Shown here: positions 23,101 through 35,258 of the stretch, piece after piece
Position numbering within the stretch: position 1 is the stretch's first letter
Layout of the letters: every line of letters begins with the position of its first letter
DNA from: Batrachochytrium dendrobatidis JAM81
Lineage: Eukaryota; Chytridiomycota; Chytridiomycetes; Rhizophydiales
DNA length: 64,000 bases
NCBI RefSeq assembly: GCF_000203795.2
Contig: NW_006281107.1
Span: forward strand, 258,965 to 322,964
Direction of reading: 5' to 3'
Notes under the pieces: generated by a model
What the model saw: only the letters and a program-made list of their open reading frames with translations
Told to the model about the DNA's origin: nothing
Databases searched by the model: none
Program-made: the position numbers and the translations under genes

Positions 23101-23808
23101 TAATAGATCCATACAAAATTGATACAGCAATATAAAACCATTTTTTCCCATAAAACTAAAATGTTGGGTTTTAGCATAGTCGATCGTGATTGAGTTGCCC
23201 AGTTGATATTTGGTATTCGTGAATACGGTTGTAATAAAGTTGCTCAATGTCAGTCATTCACCAAATAATACCTGATGCACTAAAACAGTGTATTCAATGT
23301 TTCTCTGTAGATGATATACATTGGACATCAGTTAGGTATTTTAATCACTAAACATTAATGTCCATTTTAAACCATGACAAATCAGCGTACCTGAAAGCGC
23401 TGATTTCCAGGAAACTTTGAAGCTGCCTCAATCATAAACAATGAAGTGATATACGCCAATAGTGCTATGAAAAATAAAGCTGCCAACGTTCTGAACATGA
23501 TTCGTGTACACGAACCGTTTTTGTATGCGTTGAGCCATTTGTGAAATTCCAAAATGATATTGTTGGTCTACTTTAATGCAAACCAAACCGCACTTGATGA
23601 AATACTTTCAACATGAAACTTACAAAATCCATCCATATGCTTGAAAAAGTTTTGGCATGATATACAACGCTGTGATGATTGACATGGTTAGTCAAGCATA
23701 AACGGTAATGTGATACTTTTATATCCAGACACTCCAACAGACTTTACCTGGACCAACAATGCTCGCTACCAACATACTAACACAACCCAAAAACCCACTA
23801 TAATCCAT
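20105..23808 (-). CDS. AAAP-type transmembrane amino acid transporter, divergent copy
   Basis: Multi-exon gene starting at 23808 (MDYSGFLGCVSMLVASIVGPG). Successive exons read SIITALYIMPKLFQAYGWIL (~23690-23625), LAALFFIALLAYITSLFMIE...FPGNQRFQ (~23500-23395), RNIEYTVLVHQ, FYGKKWFYIAVSILYGSITS (~23160-23070), ILDRLYVDVLGGTCGIGMFP (~22950-22802), TPLFSAPFRMNTIVNLTTGI (~22206-22150) and so on. It ends in a long cytoplasmic Ser-rich segment (DITAGIKKMYRDDEDDFDYI) and a last membrane helix before the stop. Exon order and junctions match the 24633-27749 paralogue one for one. About 11 membrane helices and the IVGPG/GNxRFQ motifs fit fungal members of the amino acid/auxin permease family; the substrate cannot be inferred. 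A ~550-nt intron (22802-22245) carries a dispersed-repeat copy. Confidence 0.82.
22577..22599 (+). repeat. Copy of the CATTTTRCGTGAATA motif within an intron
   Basis: CATTTTGCGTGAATATGG with the GCTGTA end, in a long intron of the minus-strand transporter, in antisense orientation to that gene. It belongs to a degenerate dispersed repeat also seen at ~51550-51900. Confidence 0.7.
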
Positions 23809-24632
23809 ACATTACATAGATCGTATTTCAAGAGTAACGGTGTTAGAGTTCTGAGTAGCTGGTAGCATTGTGTCAAGATTAGATTAATGACACGACTTGC
23901 AAAAATGTAGCCTTACAAATCAGTGTCGAGTCAATTACAACCAACTTACACATTCTTGATGTATACCAAATCCGACATGAGTATATATAGTGTAAGGTAC
24001 AGGGCTAAAATGGCTGTTGGGTAACTTGTTGTGCAGTTACTCGAGAATACAAGTCTGTGGTGAATACAATAAAGTTGAACGCGAGTAGTATGAATTATCA
24101 AATCAGAAAAGCCTTGTATCCAAAATTAAACCTGTGGTATGAGTATCCAATCAAGTTTTAAATGATTGAATTTGTCTATATCCAATCAAGTTTGACTACA
24201 TAGGATCGAGTTTGGGATTGAATGCATTGACTTGAATTTGTAAGTACTTGCCACGAGGATACATTGGATTCAAACCAGAAACAATGCAATTGATATAAAT
24301 GGATGGTCTGCACTTTGTTCCAGTATCAATTACTTGACAATGAACGAGTTGATGCTGATCTTTATCAACTCGGGATATTCGCGTCTTTAAAATGCTTCCA
24401 AAAGCTTGAAGTTGCTCTTGAAGCAGTGAGCATAAAGTTGCTAGTATTTGGAGCCAGTCATTATGGGATATACAAAAAACATGTATGTTGATGTATTCTG
24501 TCAGATACTAATGACACCTTGTAAAAGTATCGGGTGATATGTTTCGTTTGTAATTCAGATATCAGCTCAACTATAAGAGCTGAATGCACTCGTATCTGAA
24601 TGCAAGCTGAATGCAGGTTGAATACTAATTTA
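23809..24632. promoter_or_regulatory. Shared divergent promoter region of the transporter pair
   Basis: 824 bp separate the two start codons and must contain both promoters. I see no clear TATA box or repeated operator. Confidence 0.5.
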
Positions 24633-27600
24633 ATGATATTGATACATAGTGGGTATATAGGCAGCGTTAGTTTGCTACTAACCAGTATTACTGGACCAGG
24701 CAGGTTTCATAATTTTAATGCATCTCGAATCATCTGAATCAAACTCATAAACTGTGCTAACAAATACTGGTTCTGGGTTGTTTCCACACTGCGATGCTTG
24801 TTAATTTATAAACGACTAGGCATTGTGATTATTCCAACGATTTTTCAAAATGCAGAATGGCTCATGTAAATCTAGTCAATATTTCCAACTTGGGTTGAAT
24901 CTTGTGTTCAAGATATTGCATTCTAATGTCAGTGTATACGGTTTTGTTGAATTCATTGCAGTCCTGTCCTGGCGTTCATCTTTATAGGCGTTTTGGCTGG
25001 GTTTGCATGTCTATTTATCATAGAGGCATGTTCGATATTTCCAGGAAACGACCGATTTCAGGTAACCCATTGATAGTCAATGAAACACCCTATTCGAGTG
25101 TGGTAAAGCAATTCATCCATTTCAAGATAGTCTGACAGAGTAACTAACGACATGAGCTGATTGTAATATAAATGTTGTGTAGAGAAATATTGAATTCACT
25201 GTTTTGGTTCATCAGTTTTACGGACGCAATTGGTACTACGCCATGATTTTTATTCTATATGGATCACTACAGAGTACCAACATTGCTTCTATTATTGGAT
25301 GTGCTCAGGTTGGAATCTTGATTTTCAAATAACGATATTGGTTTGGATGTGCTGTCAAACAGACATTATGAATTTGCTTATCTGAATACTTGTTGCTCTG
25401 TATGCATGCAGGTGTTTGATAATATTTTTATTCGATTTTTTGGCATAACATGCGGGTATGGAATTACACCGCTCAATGGATTGATCTGTGTTTATTCTTC
25501 AGGAGTTGAAAACTCGCCATTTGGTGATAATTACATGCTCGGGACGTTTGGCTACATTGTAAAAATACATGCTTGATGAGATTGTTGGTTTTTGATGGTC
25601 CGATACTTACTGATTCTAGTGTACCACTTTGACACCGCTTGTCTTGATATACGATCTGTTCATATTGGTGATCTAGCTTACTGCCATGTTTATCATTCCA
25701 CTTACACGCATTGATCTAAACGATAACGTTATTCTGCAACTCAGTAAGATCTGAATTGTATATTGTCACACGAATTATGGCTATATTTTACAGGATTCGT
25801 ACTGATACGAATCGATATAGTTTCATGCGTGTATACTGTTTTGTTTTTAGGAACATTGATTATTCAGAGCTCATTGGATGGACTTCATAAAGAAAATCTG
25901 CCCATGATTGGATCATCTCAAAGCGGTACAATTGGAAGTGTGTTGTTTAATTTTGGTAGGTTGATTTCATCTCATGTCAGGCAATGTTGTGTCATGTTTT
26001 AATGCCAACGTGTACACATTTTTATTATGATAGCAATGGCGAATGAAATCCCATCTTGGGTAAATATAGCTGTACGTAATAGTTTGGGATAAACAACGGT
26101 TAGCATCTGGCTGTATATGAGCTACTAATCCAAAATATTGCATCAAATGTTAGCATCCACGCGTTTCAATCCACAAAAGTATTTGGGTGTCTATTATACT
26201 TGCATGCACTTTTTACATTCTTGTTGGTATATTTGGTATGAAAAGTCAATAGTATGCGATATATACTGTTCACATTGCCGGTTTCAATCAATATGGATAT
26301 GACTGCAATGGATACTAAACAAGTAACATGGTATGCATTGATACTCTAGGCTCACTTGGATTCCATACAGATGCAAACACAAATTTGTTGCAAGCAATGT
26401 ACAATGACTCTGCACTTTCGACATCGAGCTTAGGATGGTTGTTTTTCATGTATCTATTTTTCCCAGTGATGACCTATGCCACGTCTATTCCAGTCGCCAT
26501 GCTTGTTGTCAAGATTAATTTTCTTGCTGCGGGTCTTTGTTCGTCAGGTAATTCACGATTGGGTTGCTGTTTTTGAGAGTTTATGTGCAATCAAGATGTG
26601 CATTGATAGTATATGCATTTAGAGATCTAAATACCAATTTACAATACATGTTTGTGACGATATAGGGATGGCAACATTTTGGGCAGTAATAGCTCCATTT
26701 ATAATTGGAATCCCATTTCAAACTGGAAGTTTGATTGTGCCGTTTGGAATCTGGACAAGCGTGACGTTTCAAGCCATTTGCAACTTTTTTGTACCATTTC
26801 TGATATTTATGTTTATGAACAAGAGAAACACAGTTATGGCGCAGTCAGTAATTGACGAGGTAAGAATGTTGATGATGGAGTGTGGACAATCTAGCTGAGA
26901 TTCAAACATGCTGTGTGTTGATTGTTTGAAGTATTATTGATCGTCTAGTATCACCCAACTGACAATTTTGACACGAGACTGTTTTGTAAATAGTTGGAGT
27001 TTCTTGATATTACTGCTGGAATCAAAAAGGGGTTTACTGACGAGGAGGATGAGTTTGATTACATTTATCATCTGCCACATGCAAATCAGGACAGGATTAT
27101 CAGACGAAATCCATTTAAAAAACAAACTGATCATGATAGATTAGAAAGGGGAAAATCGATTGGGGAACTATCGGTTGCATCCAAACACTCGATCAAACAA
27201 ATCAGAAGTATGCTTGATCCAAATGCCAGTCATCGATTAGGACTGCGTGCAAGTCATCCTCGCCATTCAGATGGATTGACGGGATTGAATGCTTCTGGAG
27301 TAGGCACATCACGCATATCATTAAACACACAGAACCTAGACGTCATGACAGCAAGTCGTATGGGATCAACATCCAATCTTGGATCATCCATGGCAGCAAG
27401 TCAGTTCAATACATATGGATATGGATCTTTTGCTGAATCGTCAACCAAAGGAACACGGAGTAGTGGATCTGAGGTCAAGTCGCGCGTAGCTGGTTTATAC
27501 AATCGAAACAGATCTAACCATGTCGAGCTTTCGCAAAGTTTTGGAGAAAGTAAAATGTCAGAATCATATAGTGATGCATTTGGATTGCTTGATTTAGGAG

Positions 27601-27749
27601 AGATTGCCATGGAGGGGTATTCTCCATTTAGAGCCTTGCCGTCATGGCTGACTATTTATGTACGATCCAAATGGATTGCAATCTTTGGACTAATATGTAT
27701 GGTGCTGATGATTGCACAAGTTGTTTGGTCAAGTGTTGTTGGATTGTAA
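24633..27749 (+). CDS. AAAP-type transmembrane amino acid transporter, paralogue in head-to-head orientation
   Basis: Starts at 24633 (MILIHSGYIGSVSLLLTSITGPG). Later exons read IVIIPTIFQNAEWL, PVLAFIFIGVLAGFACLFII...FPGNDRFQ, RNIEFTVLVHQFYGRNWYYA, VFDNIFIRFFGITCGYGITP, LTAMFIIPLTRIDLNDN, then GSVLFNF joined to AMANEIPSWVN. FNFA...PSWVN is the best family signature. MATFWAVIAPFIIGIPFQTG follows, and a cytoplasmic tail (LDITAGIKKGFTDEEDEFDY) with a final helix before the stop at 27749. The first intron appears to use GC instead of GT at the donor (after GGACCAG). One intron at ~25559-25678 must be read to its second AG to avoid a stop. Likely role: amino acid transport across plasma or vacuolar membrane; substrate unknown. 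Confidence 0.83.
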
Positions 27750-27879
27750 TTGTATCAGATGATGCAATTGAAAATGGACTGCAATATTCTATATTTAAAT
27801 CATTGAATACATCACAACAACAGTAGTGACTTGATAACTGAACAAATAAACACGCTGTTGATTTGATAACTGGTGTTGA

Positions 27880-28022
27880 TTGATTGGTGGTAGAGTTGAC
27901 TGAATCGTAAACTTTAAACATTATCCAACACTGAGTCAGACTTGCTGCAACGTGACACATTAGTCTATATCACATACAGTATTGGTTGAAACTGATGCAT
28001 TGACTGCATGGATGCAGTCATT
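27880..28022 (+). repeat. Dispersed ~140-bp repeat, copy 1
   Basis: TTGATTGGTGGTAGAGTTGACTG through TCTATATCACATACAGTATTG to GCATGGATG; recurs with substitutions at about 43895-44030 in the same orientation. Both copies are intergenic. Confidence 0.75.
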
Positions 28023-28153
28023 CAATAAATAATTAAAGAACAATGATTGAATATGACTTTGGAATGCCAACTAATAGAACGCGTCTCGTTCGATTAAACT
28101 CGCAAGTACTACCAAGCTCGCAAGTTTCCCAGAATTAAACCAACATATATAGT

Positions 28154-30353
28154 ATGATTTCATCTGGATGTGTTAGCACACCAGGCTCAGCAAGTGCCTT
28201 TCGTCTATGTCACATATGCGGCATTGCATACTCCAAGGCTTCGTTGCCTGCTCATCAAAAAAGGTAAAGTTTATCATGAACCAAACTCGTTTGAATCAAT
28301 GCAGTTGCCACAAAAATAGACATGTCTTGTAGCCAAATGTCAATACTGCATTTAAAATATACGCATGATTGTTATTACCAGTGTAAATATATTTTCTACA
28401 ATTTTTTATGACTTGAACCTTTGATAATTTACAATACCTGGATTTACTATAATTTTGATTTAATTTGCTATGACTATCAATAAAAATTGTGCGACTGTTT
28501 ATTGATGCCAAGACTAATCTATTTCTTGCTAAAATGAAACATATTTCATTTTCAATTCAGCTGTATACGCAAAAGCTTGGGTACTATACAAACCACTAGA
28601 TCTATGACAGCGCTTTCTGCTGGAAGTGTCTCGTTTTATCCATGTACAAGTTGTAAGTTGTATATTTTTAAATGGCAGTAGCTTTATTTCAAGTGTTATT
28701 TTCGCGTAACAGGATACTCGACTAATTCTAGATCTCAATTTTTATTCAACTCACTACTCACGATGCTAATATCAACACTATATGATTTGATATACAAAAG
28801 GTATGACTAAAATACCTCAATTTAAACTTGCGCAGCATTTACGCACATGTAAAGGGGTGAGCTTATCCAAATCACCAGCTGCCCAGATATATCATGAAGA
28901 ACCATGTCGTGGATCCAATGAAAAAAATTACGCTCCAGCAAGTGCGCCTGTGTATCGCGGTGGATATCTAAACAATACTGTATTTAACGAAAATCATGGA
29001 TTCAGTCGGGGTGATGATGGTACTGAGATGCATTCAAGTGATCAAGGATATCAACAAAATAGGGATATGCATAGGAGTAATTCTAGTCAAAATCAGTCAA
29101 ACCAACAGTTTATTCATCCATCCACTTTGAATACCAACAAAAAACACACGTCGTTGGACTATGATTCGGCAACACAGTTTGTCGGTGATCGTATAGTATC
29201 TCCAAACCAAACTGCATTGTCGTATCCGCTTACACCATTACATGCTCATTCACCAATGAAAGAAGCCATACCTAGTTTTTCTACAAAACCCATTGAACAG
29301 CACCAACCGAGTATACGAGTAGTGCCAAAAAGAAGTATGCGAGAGATTCCAATAACATCAACACTTTCGGTCATGCCAGACACATCACATACACCAACTC
29401 ATATATCTGCTTTACAAAAAAGTGCTTCAACAACACCAACTTGGGATGATAAATCCTTGTCACGTCATCGCGATCCCATTTCAGACACGCATCAATCCAT
29501 ATCGACTTCAATGCATCCAAAGAGCTACAATAAAGAATACCAAGTAGCCTCTCCTGCGCATGGCGAGTTTTCATCTGGAGCTGAAATGATCCAAGAAGAG
29601 TTGGTTGAAGAGTATGCCACATTACCACTCAATATGGCACCATGTCGTATTTGTAACCGTAAATTTCTTGCAGAAAGAATGGTAAATTCAATCTGATATC
29701 ATTTTGAACTATTTGGAGTTGATATTTACCAGATTACGCCTATAGGAAAAACATATTATTGCATGCATGAAATCACACCAAAGCAGAAAGGTGTTTAATG
29801 CGTCAGATTCTAGAATCAAAGGTACAGAACTCGAAAAGTATGCATCAAAACAACACAATCAACCCTCGAATGACTTGGCTGAAAAGGTAATTTATAGTTT
29901 TTACTAGCTAGAATTTACCTGGTTGGGATTAACATGCATAAATGGGTATGTTTGCAGAAATTACCAAAAAAATCCAATTGGAGAATCAAACATGATGCAT
30001 TTGTGCAGATGGTCAGATCTGCCCGTCAGCCAGTAGACGGCACCTCTTCAACCACTAACCAACCCAAAATCGATCCAAATCCAGACTATGTAACATGTCC
30101 TTCATGCAATCGACGATTTAATGAGGATTCGGGGGCAAGACATATGCCATTGTGTAAGGAAAAGACCGATAAAGCAAACCGGCAAGCCATGGCACAAGTT
30201 AGAAATTCTAGTGTGAAAAGTGGCGGTGTTGGAAATGGACGCTCGGGAAGCCTTTCCACTCCCGCTACTGCTAATCGTGAAGATATGCTAAAAAGACGGA
30301 CTGCTTATAAACCACCTACTCCCAAGACGGCCAAATCTGCTGGGAAAAAATAA
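28154..30353 (+). CDS. C2HC zinc-finger protein, ZC2HC1-like
   Basis: Starts at 28154 (MISSGCVSTPGSASAFRLCH). Exon 1 carries a first finger (CHICGIAYSKASLPAHQKR) and ends at GTAAAG. A small exon near 28560-28650 ends in YPCTSC at a GTAAGT donor. The next exon from ~28802 completes C-x2-C...HLRTC. A Ser/Gln/His-rich disordered stretch of ~250 residues follows, then CRICNRKF (~29640) and finally CPSCNRRFNEDSGARHMPLC near 30100. The C-terminus is basic (KRRTAYKPPTPKTAKSAGKK). The CxxC-x(n)-H-x3-5-C fingers match the zf-C2HC_2 family of animal ZC2HC1 and ZNF474 proteins, many of which occur in ciliated organisms. That fits a zoosporic fungus, but a flagellar role is inference. Some exon joins are approximate. 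Confidence 0.82.
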
Positions 30354-30532
30354 CTCGAGTTTGTCATGAAGGCAGGCCAACATATGCCAGCATCAGTGGA
30401 TTCAAAAGTACGACATTGAACAGAATACATGTTTAATCAAATGAAAGAATAGGGTTTGCAGTCGAGACTGTAGAAAAGATCTATTTATTGGGTTAGATCT
30501 TGAACAGCTATTCGATTGCAAGATTCAGTGAG
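30354..30532. other. Short convergent intergenic region
   Basis: 179 bp between the stop codons of two convergent genes; presumably holds both 3' ends. Confidence 0.5.
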
Positions 30533-32009
30533 CTAGTGTTTAAAAAAGACAATGTCGCCTAAAGAAACAAAGCATGTCAGCAACCATGGCCAAATCATTC
30601 AAATAATGCGACCGTGTAAAGTACATACCATCGTCTTCAACAAATTTACACAATTTATAATTGCGATAGAGTGCAACCATGAATGGAGTAGAGTCGTACA
30701 AATAGTATTTTCCAAGAAACTCCTTGACAGCCTCAGTTGCTTCTTGTGCATGGTAGTGTGGCATGGTAGAGAACAAGTGATGTACCACATGAGTATCAGA
30801 GCTGTTTAAACAATACAATGTAGTAATGTAGATTAGCATGCGTTCAATTCACAAATTAGATGGAGTTGTTAAATAAGCTACTAATACAATGGGCGTACAT
30901 GTGGTGATGAAAGTGATTAAAGATGCCAAAATCACGGTCGACAGTTGCCAAAGCCCCTCTCATAAAATCCCACTCTCCATTTCTGTAGTGTGGAACAAGA
31001 GGATCTGTGTGCTGCAGGAAGGTAATCGTTACTAGCCAAAAATTGACAACTAGGTAGGGCATGACATAATACATAAAGACATTCAAGTAGCCAAAGATGG
31101 TGCAGGCATAGTAGGCAGCACCAAGAACTAGAAAGATGCCTAGATCGGACAAGAGAATATAGATTTGATTTTTTTCGGTAAATATTTTAGCATAAGGGTT
31201 AAAGTGGTTGACCCATCCTGGGTAGGTTTGGCCGGTGTAGTGTGTGAGGAGATATACGGGCCATCCAAAAATAAGCATGCTGAGAAGACCAGCCAGTTGG
31301 ACAATAGGCGCATCTTCAATAAAAGATTCCTGGTGTACGTGGGTTTCAGATTTCTGAGTGGTTTTTGAGTCTTCAGAGTAGTTCATGCTACTGCGGACTT
31401 CCGGTACAAACGCTTCGTCTTTTTCCATATGGCCTGTGCCTTTGTGATGTTTGGAATGAGTATATTTCCACGAAAAATAAGGGACAAGAACAATTGAATG
31501 CATAACCCAGCCAAATATGTTATTGATGGTAGTGCTTGGAGAGAAAGAACCATGACCACATTCTAGGAATGTAAAGATTTAGTATAGGTAATACCAAGTG
31601 TTTCAGAATTAAAAGGCTTACCGTGAGCTAAAATCCAGACGCCAAATCCCACGCTTCCTTGTGCAAGCCAGTAAAGCGGCCAGGAAACGATTTGCAGAGC
31701 AACGGGAAGCAAGGGGATATAAGTAGCAGCAAAAAACAAAACCGCTAAAAGAATAGCATCGTGCACAACGTATCCAATTGATCGCATAGTGTTACGTTTG
31801 AAGCAGTGGCCAGGAATGGCATTGCGAATATCCTTGAGCGTGAATGGTGGAGGAGTCCATGACAAGGCGACTTCCAAAGATGCGTATGCGCCTTTAAGAT
31901 GAGGTTTATAGTCTGGCGGGGTTGTATGGATAGACTTGCTACGAGCAGATTCAGTTTGCTTTTGTGAGCGAACACTGGCAGTAGATGAAGTCAAATTAGA
32001 AACCGTCAT
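30533..32009 (-). CDS. FAD2: Delta-12 fatty acid desaturase
   Basis: Four exons from the ATG at 32009 to a stop at 30533. The membrane-bound desaturase histidine boxes are all present: AHECGH (formed across the intron at ~31620-31563), HSKHH ([20 protein letters not shown]) and HVVHH ([20 protein letters not shown], formed after the ~30912-30815 intron). Four hydrophobic segments flank them, and the protein ends [13 protein letters not shown], as usual for oleate desaturases. It converts oleoyl to linoleoyl chains on ER phospholipids. An N-terminal Ser/Thr/Gln-rich extension of ~35 residues precedes the conserved region. A four-fold 11-nt direct repeat lies 61-104 nt upstream of the start. 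Confidence 0.96.
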
Positions 32010-32069
32010 CTAGCCCAAAATTATGGTATTTCATTAAATCAATGGTTAGATATGTATTACGTTACACAA

Positions 32070-32113
32070 ATCCTTGGAAAATCCTTGGAAGATCCTTGGA
32101 AAATCTTTGAAAG
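32070..32113 (-). promoter_or_regulatory. Four tandem 11-nt repeats upstream of desaturase gene
   Basis: Plus strand ATCCTTGGAAA, ATCCTTGGAAG, ATCCTTGGAAA, ATCTTTGAAAG, with no spacing. The ~one-helical-turn period and position just upstream of the start fit a cluster of identical protein-binding sites. Confidence 0.5.
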
Positions 32114-33257
32114 ATGCAATACATGCGCCTCTATTAGTTCAAATAGATTCCGACTTGAAAGCTCAAGATTTTTTCAGGTTTCACTGAGGAATCAAATAAA
32201 CAGCATTGTACAATTCAACTGATAAAATGACAAGAGTTGGTTGTATACAAAGTGATGCTATTATTTTGAAAATAGTATCAACAGTGGTACAGAATTTATA
32301 AAAAACTGATTTTACATGAACATCAAAAGGATTAAATAGTGCAAATGCCCGTTTCGTTTCAGTCATCGTTTAATTGGAAAATCAACAAAGTAGCAAAGCT
32401 ACTGGTTGAATGCAGCAAGGCACATGCATAGTACCTGAGATGTTGACTAGCGAATAAGGAAACTGCAAACTCGAATATTATTTGGAAGAAAAGAAAACAC
32501 GTTGCGTGGATTTGTCAGTCTTGGTTTGCAGTTTGAGAAACCAATTCTACCAAGCATTTTCTCTACTTTGTTAGAAACCGTTTATAGGTGGCTTTTAAAC
32601 CAAACAATGTATCAAATGTTGAATCAACGCATTTTAAAACCGATTTTCAATGAAAAAAGTACAGAATGCGGCATACAGCATTCAGACAGTATGTAGCTAG
32701 ACTATCCAACTCTATTTGAACATCATACATTGATACTGACAAGTGTCATGCATTCTTCACTGCAGTCATGACTACCAACAATGAGAATGAGTCAGGAATC
32801 TATTTTTTGGTTATATAAAACTTTGCTTTTATGTTTTCAAAGCATTCTGATGGTATCAAGCAAGCTGTTGCTGCATTTTGAAAATGAGAGTTTTGGTTTA
32901 TAGCGTTTACACAATTGTTTCAGGTTAGCGTATGACTGTATGGATGAAGCATCAAGACTTGTGTCAATCAAATTCAACGAATGGTATTGTTTTATATTGA
33001 AGAGCAGCAAACCATTCAACTGGTCACGGCAACACGTTGGATTGTTGCCGTGTTACATGAAACACTGATTCTGTCATTCAAATCAGCAGTTGAACAATCT
33101 AACAAGATTTACAAAATCACACCAATCAACCCGAAAGCGTGGTTGAATGAGCCTATACAAGCATCTCTAAACACGATACACATTGATGGTGTTTACTGGC
33201 AATTCTTCATTTATCTTTGTTTTAATGCCCATTGTTGCTAATCGACATCAACATTTA
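32114..33257. other. Intergenic region with one strong hairpin, no gene supported
   Basis: About 1.1 kb. Open stretches at 32502-32696 and 32981-33241 do not look like proteins I know. A perfect 10-bp inverted repeat lies at 33025-33052. Confidence 0.45.
33025..33052. repeat. Perfect 10-bp hairpin, 8-nt loop
   Basis: CACGGCAACA (33025-33034) and TGTTGCCGTG (33043-33052) around loop CGTTGGAT. GC-rich against its surroundings; about 210 bp downstream of the NDUFAF5 stop, i.e. beyond that gene's 3' end. Confidence 0.8.
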
Positions 33258-34842
33258 TCACTTATTTTTTCGGCCATTGTCAGAATCTTCAAAAGACTCG
33301 AAACTACTGGCATTCTGTTCAATGCTTTTAAGGGATAGTTTTGCTGATCCCCTTGGTAGTGGTTTGGGCTGTGTATCACTCGGCTTCCATCCAATCTAAA
33401 TAGATAGACGTGTGAATAAATATCATATATGTAGAAACAATACATGCCAACTATATCAATAGCTCACCATGCATATAATTTGAAACGTAGCAGGAATGGT
33501 ACCGTCTGGATTGCCGTATATTGCCTGATATGCTGCTGCTGCTGCCATGAACACATCTTTAGACATGCTAGGTTTTCTATCAAAAACAATCGCTGATAAA
33601 TGACAGTGCTTTGAATAGAATGGTGTTTGATAAACTAGATTTGGCTTGACAATGTATAATTTACCTTCCATATATAGCGTTTCCTTCACCCATGGCTCTC
33701 AAATCATCCATGAGTTCCATCATTGATGGGTAATTCACAACAATTTCTTCTACATCAACTGCAACTATAGTCAGCACATCAAGTCTACATGTGCATTTCA
33801 ATTATAAAGGCAGATTCAGTCATGATTTGTAGCTGTATACCTGTAGTAAGGTTTAATCCAGCACGAGACAATAGACTGCCAGTATCTCGTACATCTGTCA
33901 TGGGAGATACGTGAGCAGATACACCTCCATCGCGCTCAGTCTGAGCTAATTGTAATGATGTGCTACAGGTCAAGAAATATACACAAAATCCATTTTAAAA
34001 TCAAATCTTAATAGTAGATATACACAGTCGATAGAATAGTTTTGGATTTACCGTAATTCAAACAAGGTATCTCCACCAAACATACTAGCGATCATCACTC
34101 CATCTGGTTTCAATGCATGTTTGACTTGAATCAATGCTCCTGCAAGATCATTGACCCAATGCAGACTCAGATTACTAACAACTGCGTCAAATGTGTCGTT
34201 GGAAAAAGGCAAAGCTTCTTCATCTCCTACAATGCGCTCAGCCGGAACTGCAATATGGAGGTCAGTACCAAAAAGATTGGCTCATCTTTTGTAATGACAG
34301 CCAGCTGGATTACAACTTACTTGGATATGGAATATGGCTGTCCCTTGATAGCATTTTTTCAGACATGTCCATCATGACTAGTTTCTTGATACTCTCTGGA
34401 TCAGCAAACTTGATGATATGCCCAAATCCACATCCTAAATCCAATACAACATCAAACTCTTTCTTGATATCCTATAAAAATATGGCAGTTGATATAACAT
34501 TAGAATAGATTGAAGATGCAAAAGCATGATGTAGCAATCTATGGAGAGTGAATTCAACGTTACCAAGAAACGATCAGCCAACCGATCAGCCATTTCATCC
34601 TTTAAATAATCCACCAAGCGACTGTCAGGAAAAAGAGCTGCTCTATCTCTTTGTCGCTTCTTTGCAATACGATCAAATATCATGATTTCAGGTGAATGAC
34701 TAGAATAAAGTGGAGGAGCTTCAGTTGAAAAATGACGGTTGCATAGCAATGTACTGTGTTTGATGGTTGCAGTCTTGAATGTGTGCATAAATAAAGGCAG
34801 TTTATGCAATCTTCTAGCAATAAGACTGACTGTTGTGTTCAT
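33258..34842 (-). CDS. NDUFAF5: NDUFAF5-like mitochondrial methyltransferase-fold protein
   Basis: Starts at 34842 with a basic presequence ([18 protein letters not shown]) typical of mitochondrial import. Conserved text follows: [20 protein letters not shown], then across introns a class I SAM-binding motif ([20 protein letters not shown]), [40 protein letters not shown], and [20 protein letters not shown]. It ends with [20 protein letters not shown] and a charged tail (stop 33258-33260). In animals NDUFAF5 hydroxylates an arginine of complex I subunit NDUFS7 during assembly. Presence fits an organism with respiratory complex I. The promoter-like CATTTTACGTGAATT motif lies 39-61 nt upstream. 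Confidence 0.92.
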
Positions 34843-34880
34843 TATGGCAGTAAACTTGATGATAGATTCGGTAACTTTAT

Positions 34881-34903
34881 TACAGTTGAATTCACGTAAA
34901 ATG
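34881..34903 (-). promoter_or_regulatory. Motif copy upstream of NDUFAF5 start
   Basis: Minus strand CATTTTACGTGAATTCAAC then TGTA; 39-61 nt before the ATG in gene orientation. Confidence 0.5.
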
Positions 34904-35069
34904 AATTGCGAATATCAGTTTTAAATCCTTTACTCAGATATTGCAAGCAAACATTGAGTGATTGTCATGTACAATTGTATTCATACAATGTAGGATTATT
35001 ACTGAATTAGAATGTATTTGAGATTAGAAAACGACAAAGATTGACAATATTCAAACTTGATATTTCGAT

Positions 35070-35197
35070 TAAAATCAATGCAATGATTACACATGAAGAG
35101 AGTTTGTATTCAAGAGTTGAAACTGTCGAATATTTAACCATTTATTTCAGAAATCACTGCAAGATAGTGTTTCATTTTACATGAATACGACTGTAAA
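35070..35197 (+). repeat. Inverted repeat arm 1 flanking prefoldin gene
   Basis: AAAATCAATGCAATGATTAC through GTCGAATATTTAACCATTT to CATGAATACGACTGTAAAAC; matches the reverse complement of about 35796-35925, with small insertions and substitutions. Confidence 0.85.
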
Positions 35198-35258
35198 ACA
35201 AAGCTTTAAATATGATTGGATTGGTCCAAACATATTGAACCTGAATCTAATGACGAGA

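Noticed and set aside
25559..25678. Premature stop making the plus-strand transporter a pseudogene
   Set aside because: Extending the intron to the next AG removes the stop and restores alignment (LTAMFIIPLTRIDLNDN) with the family.
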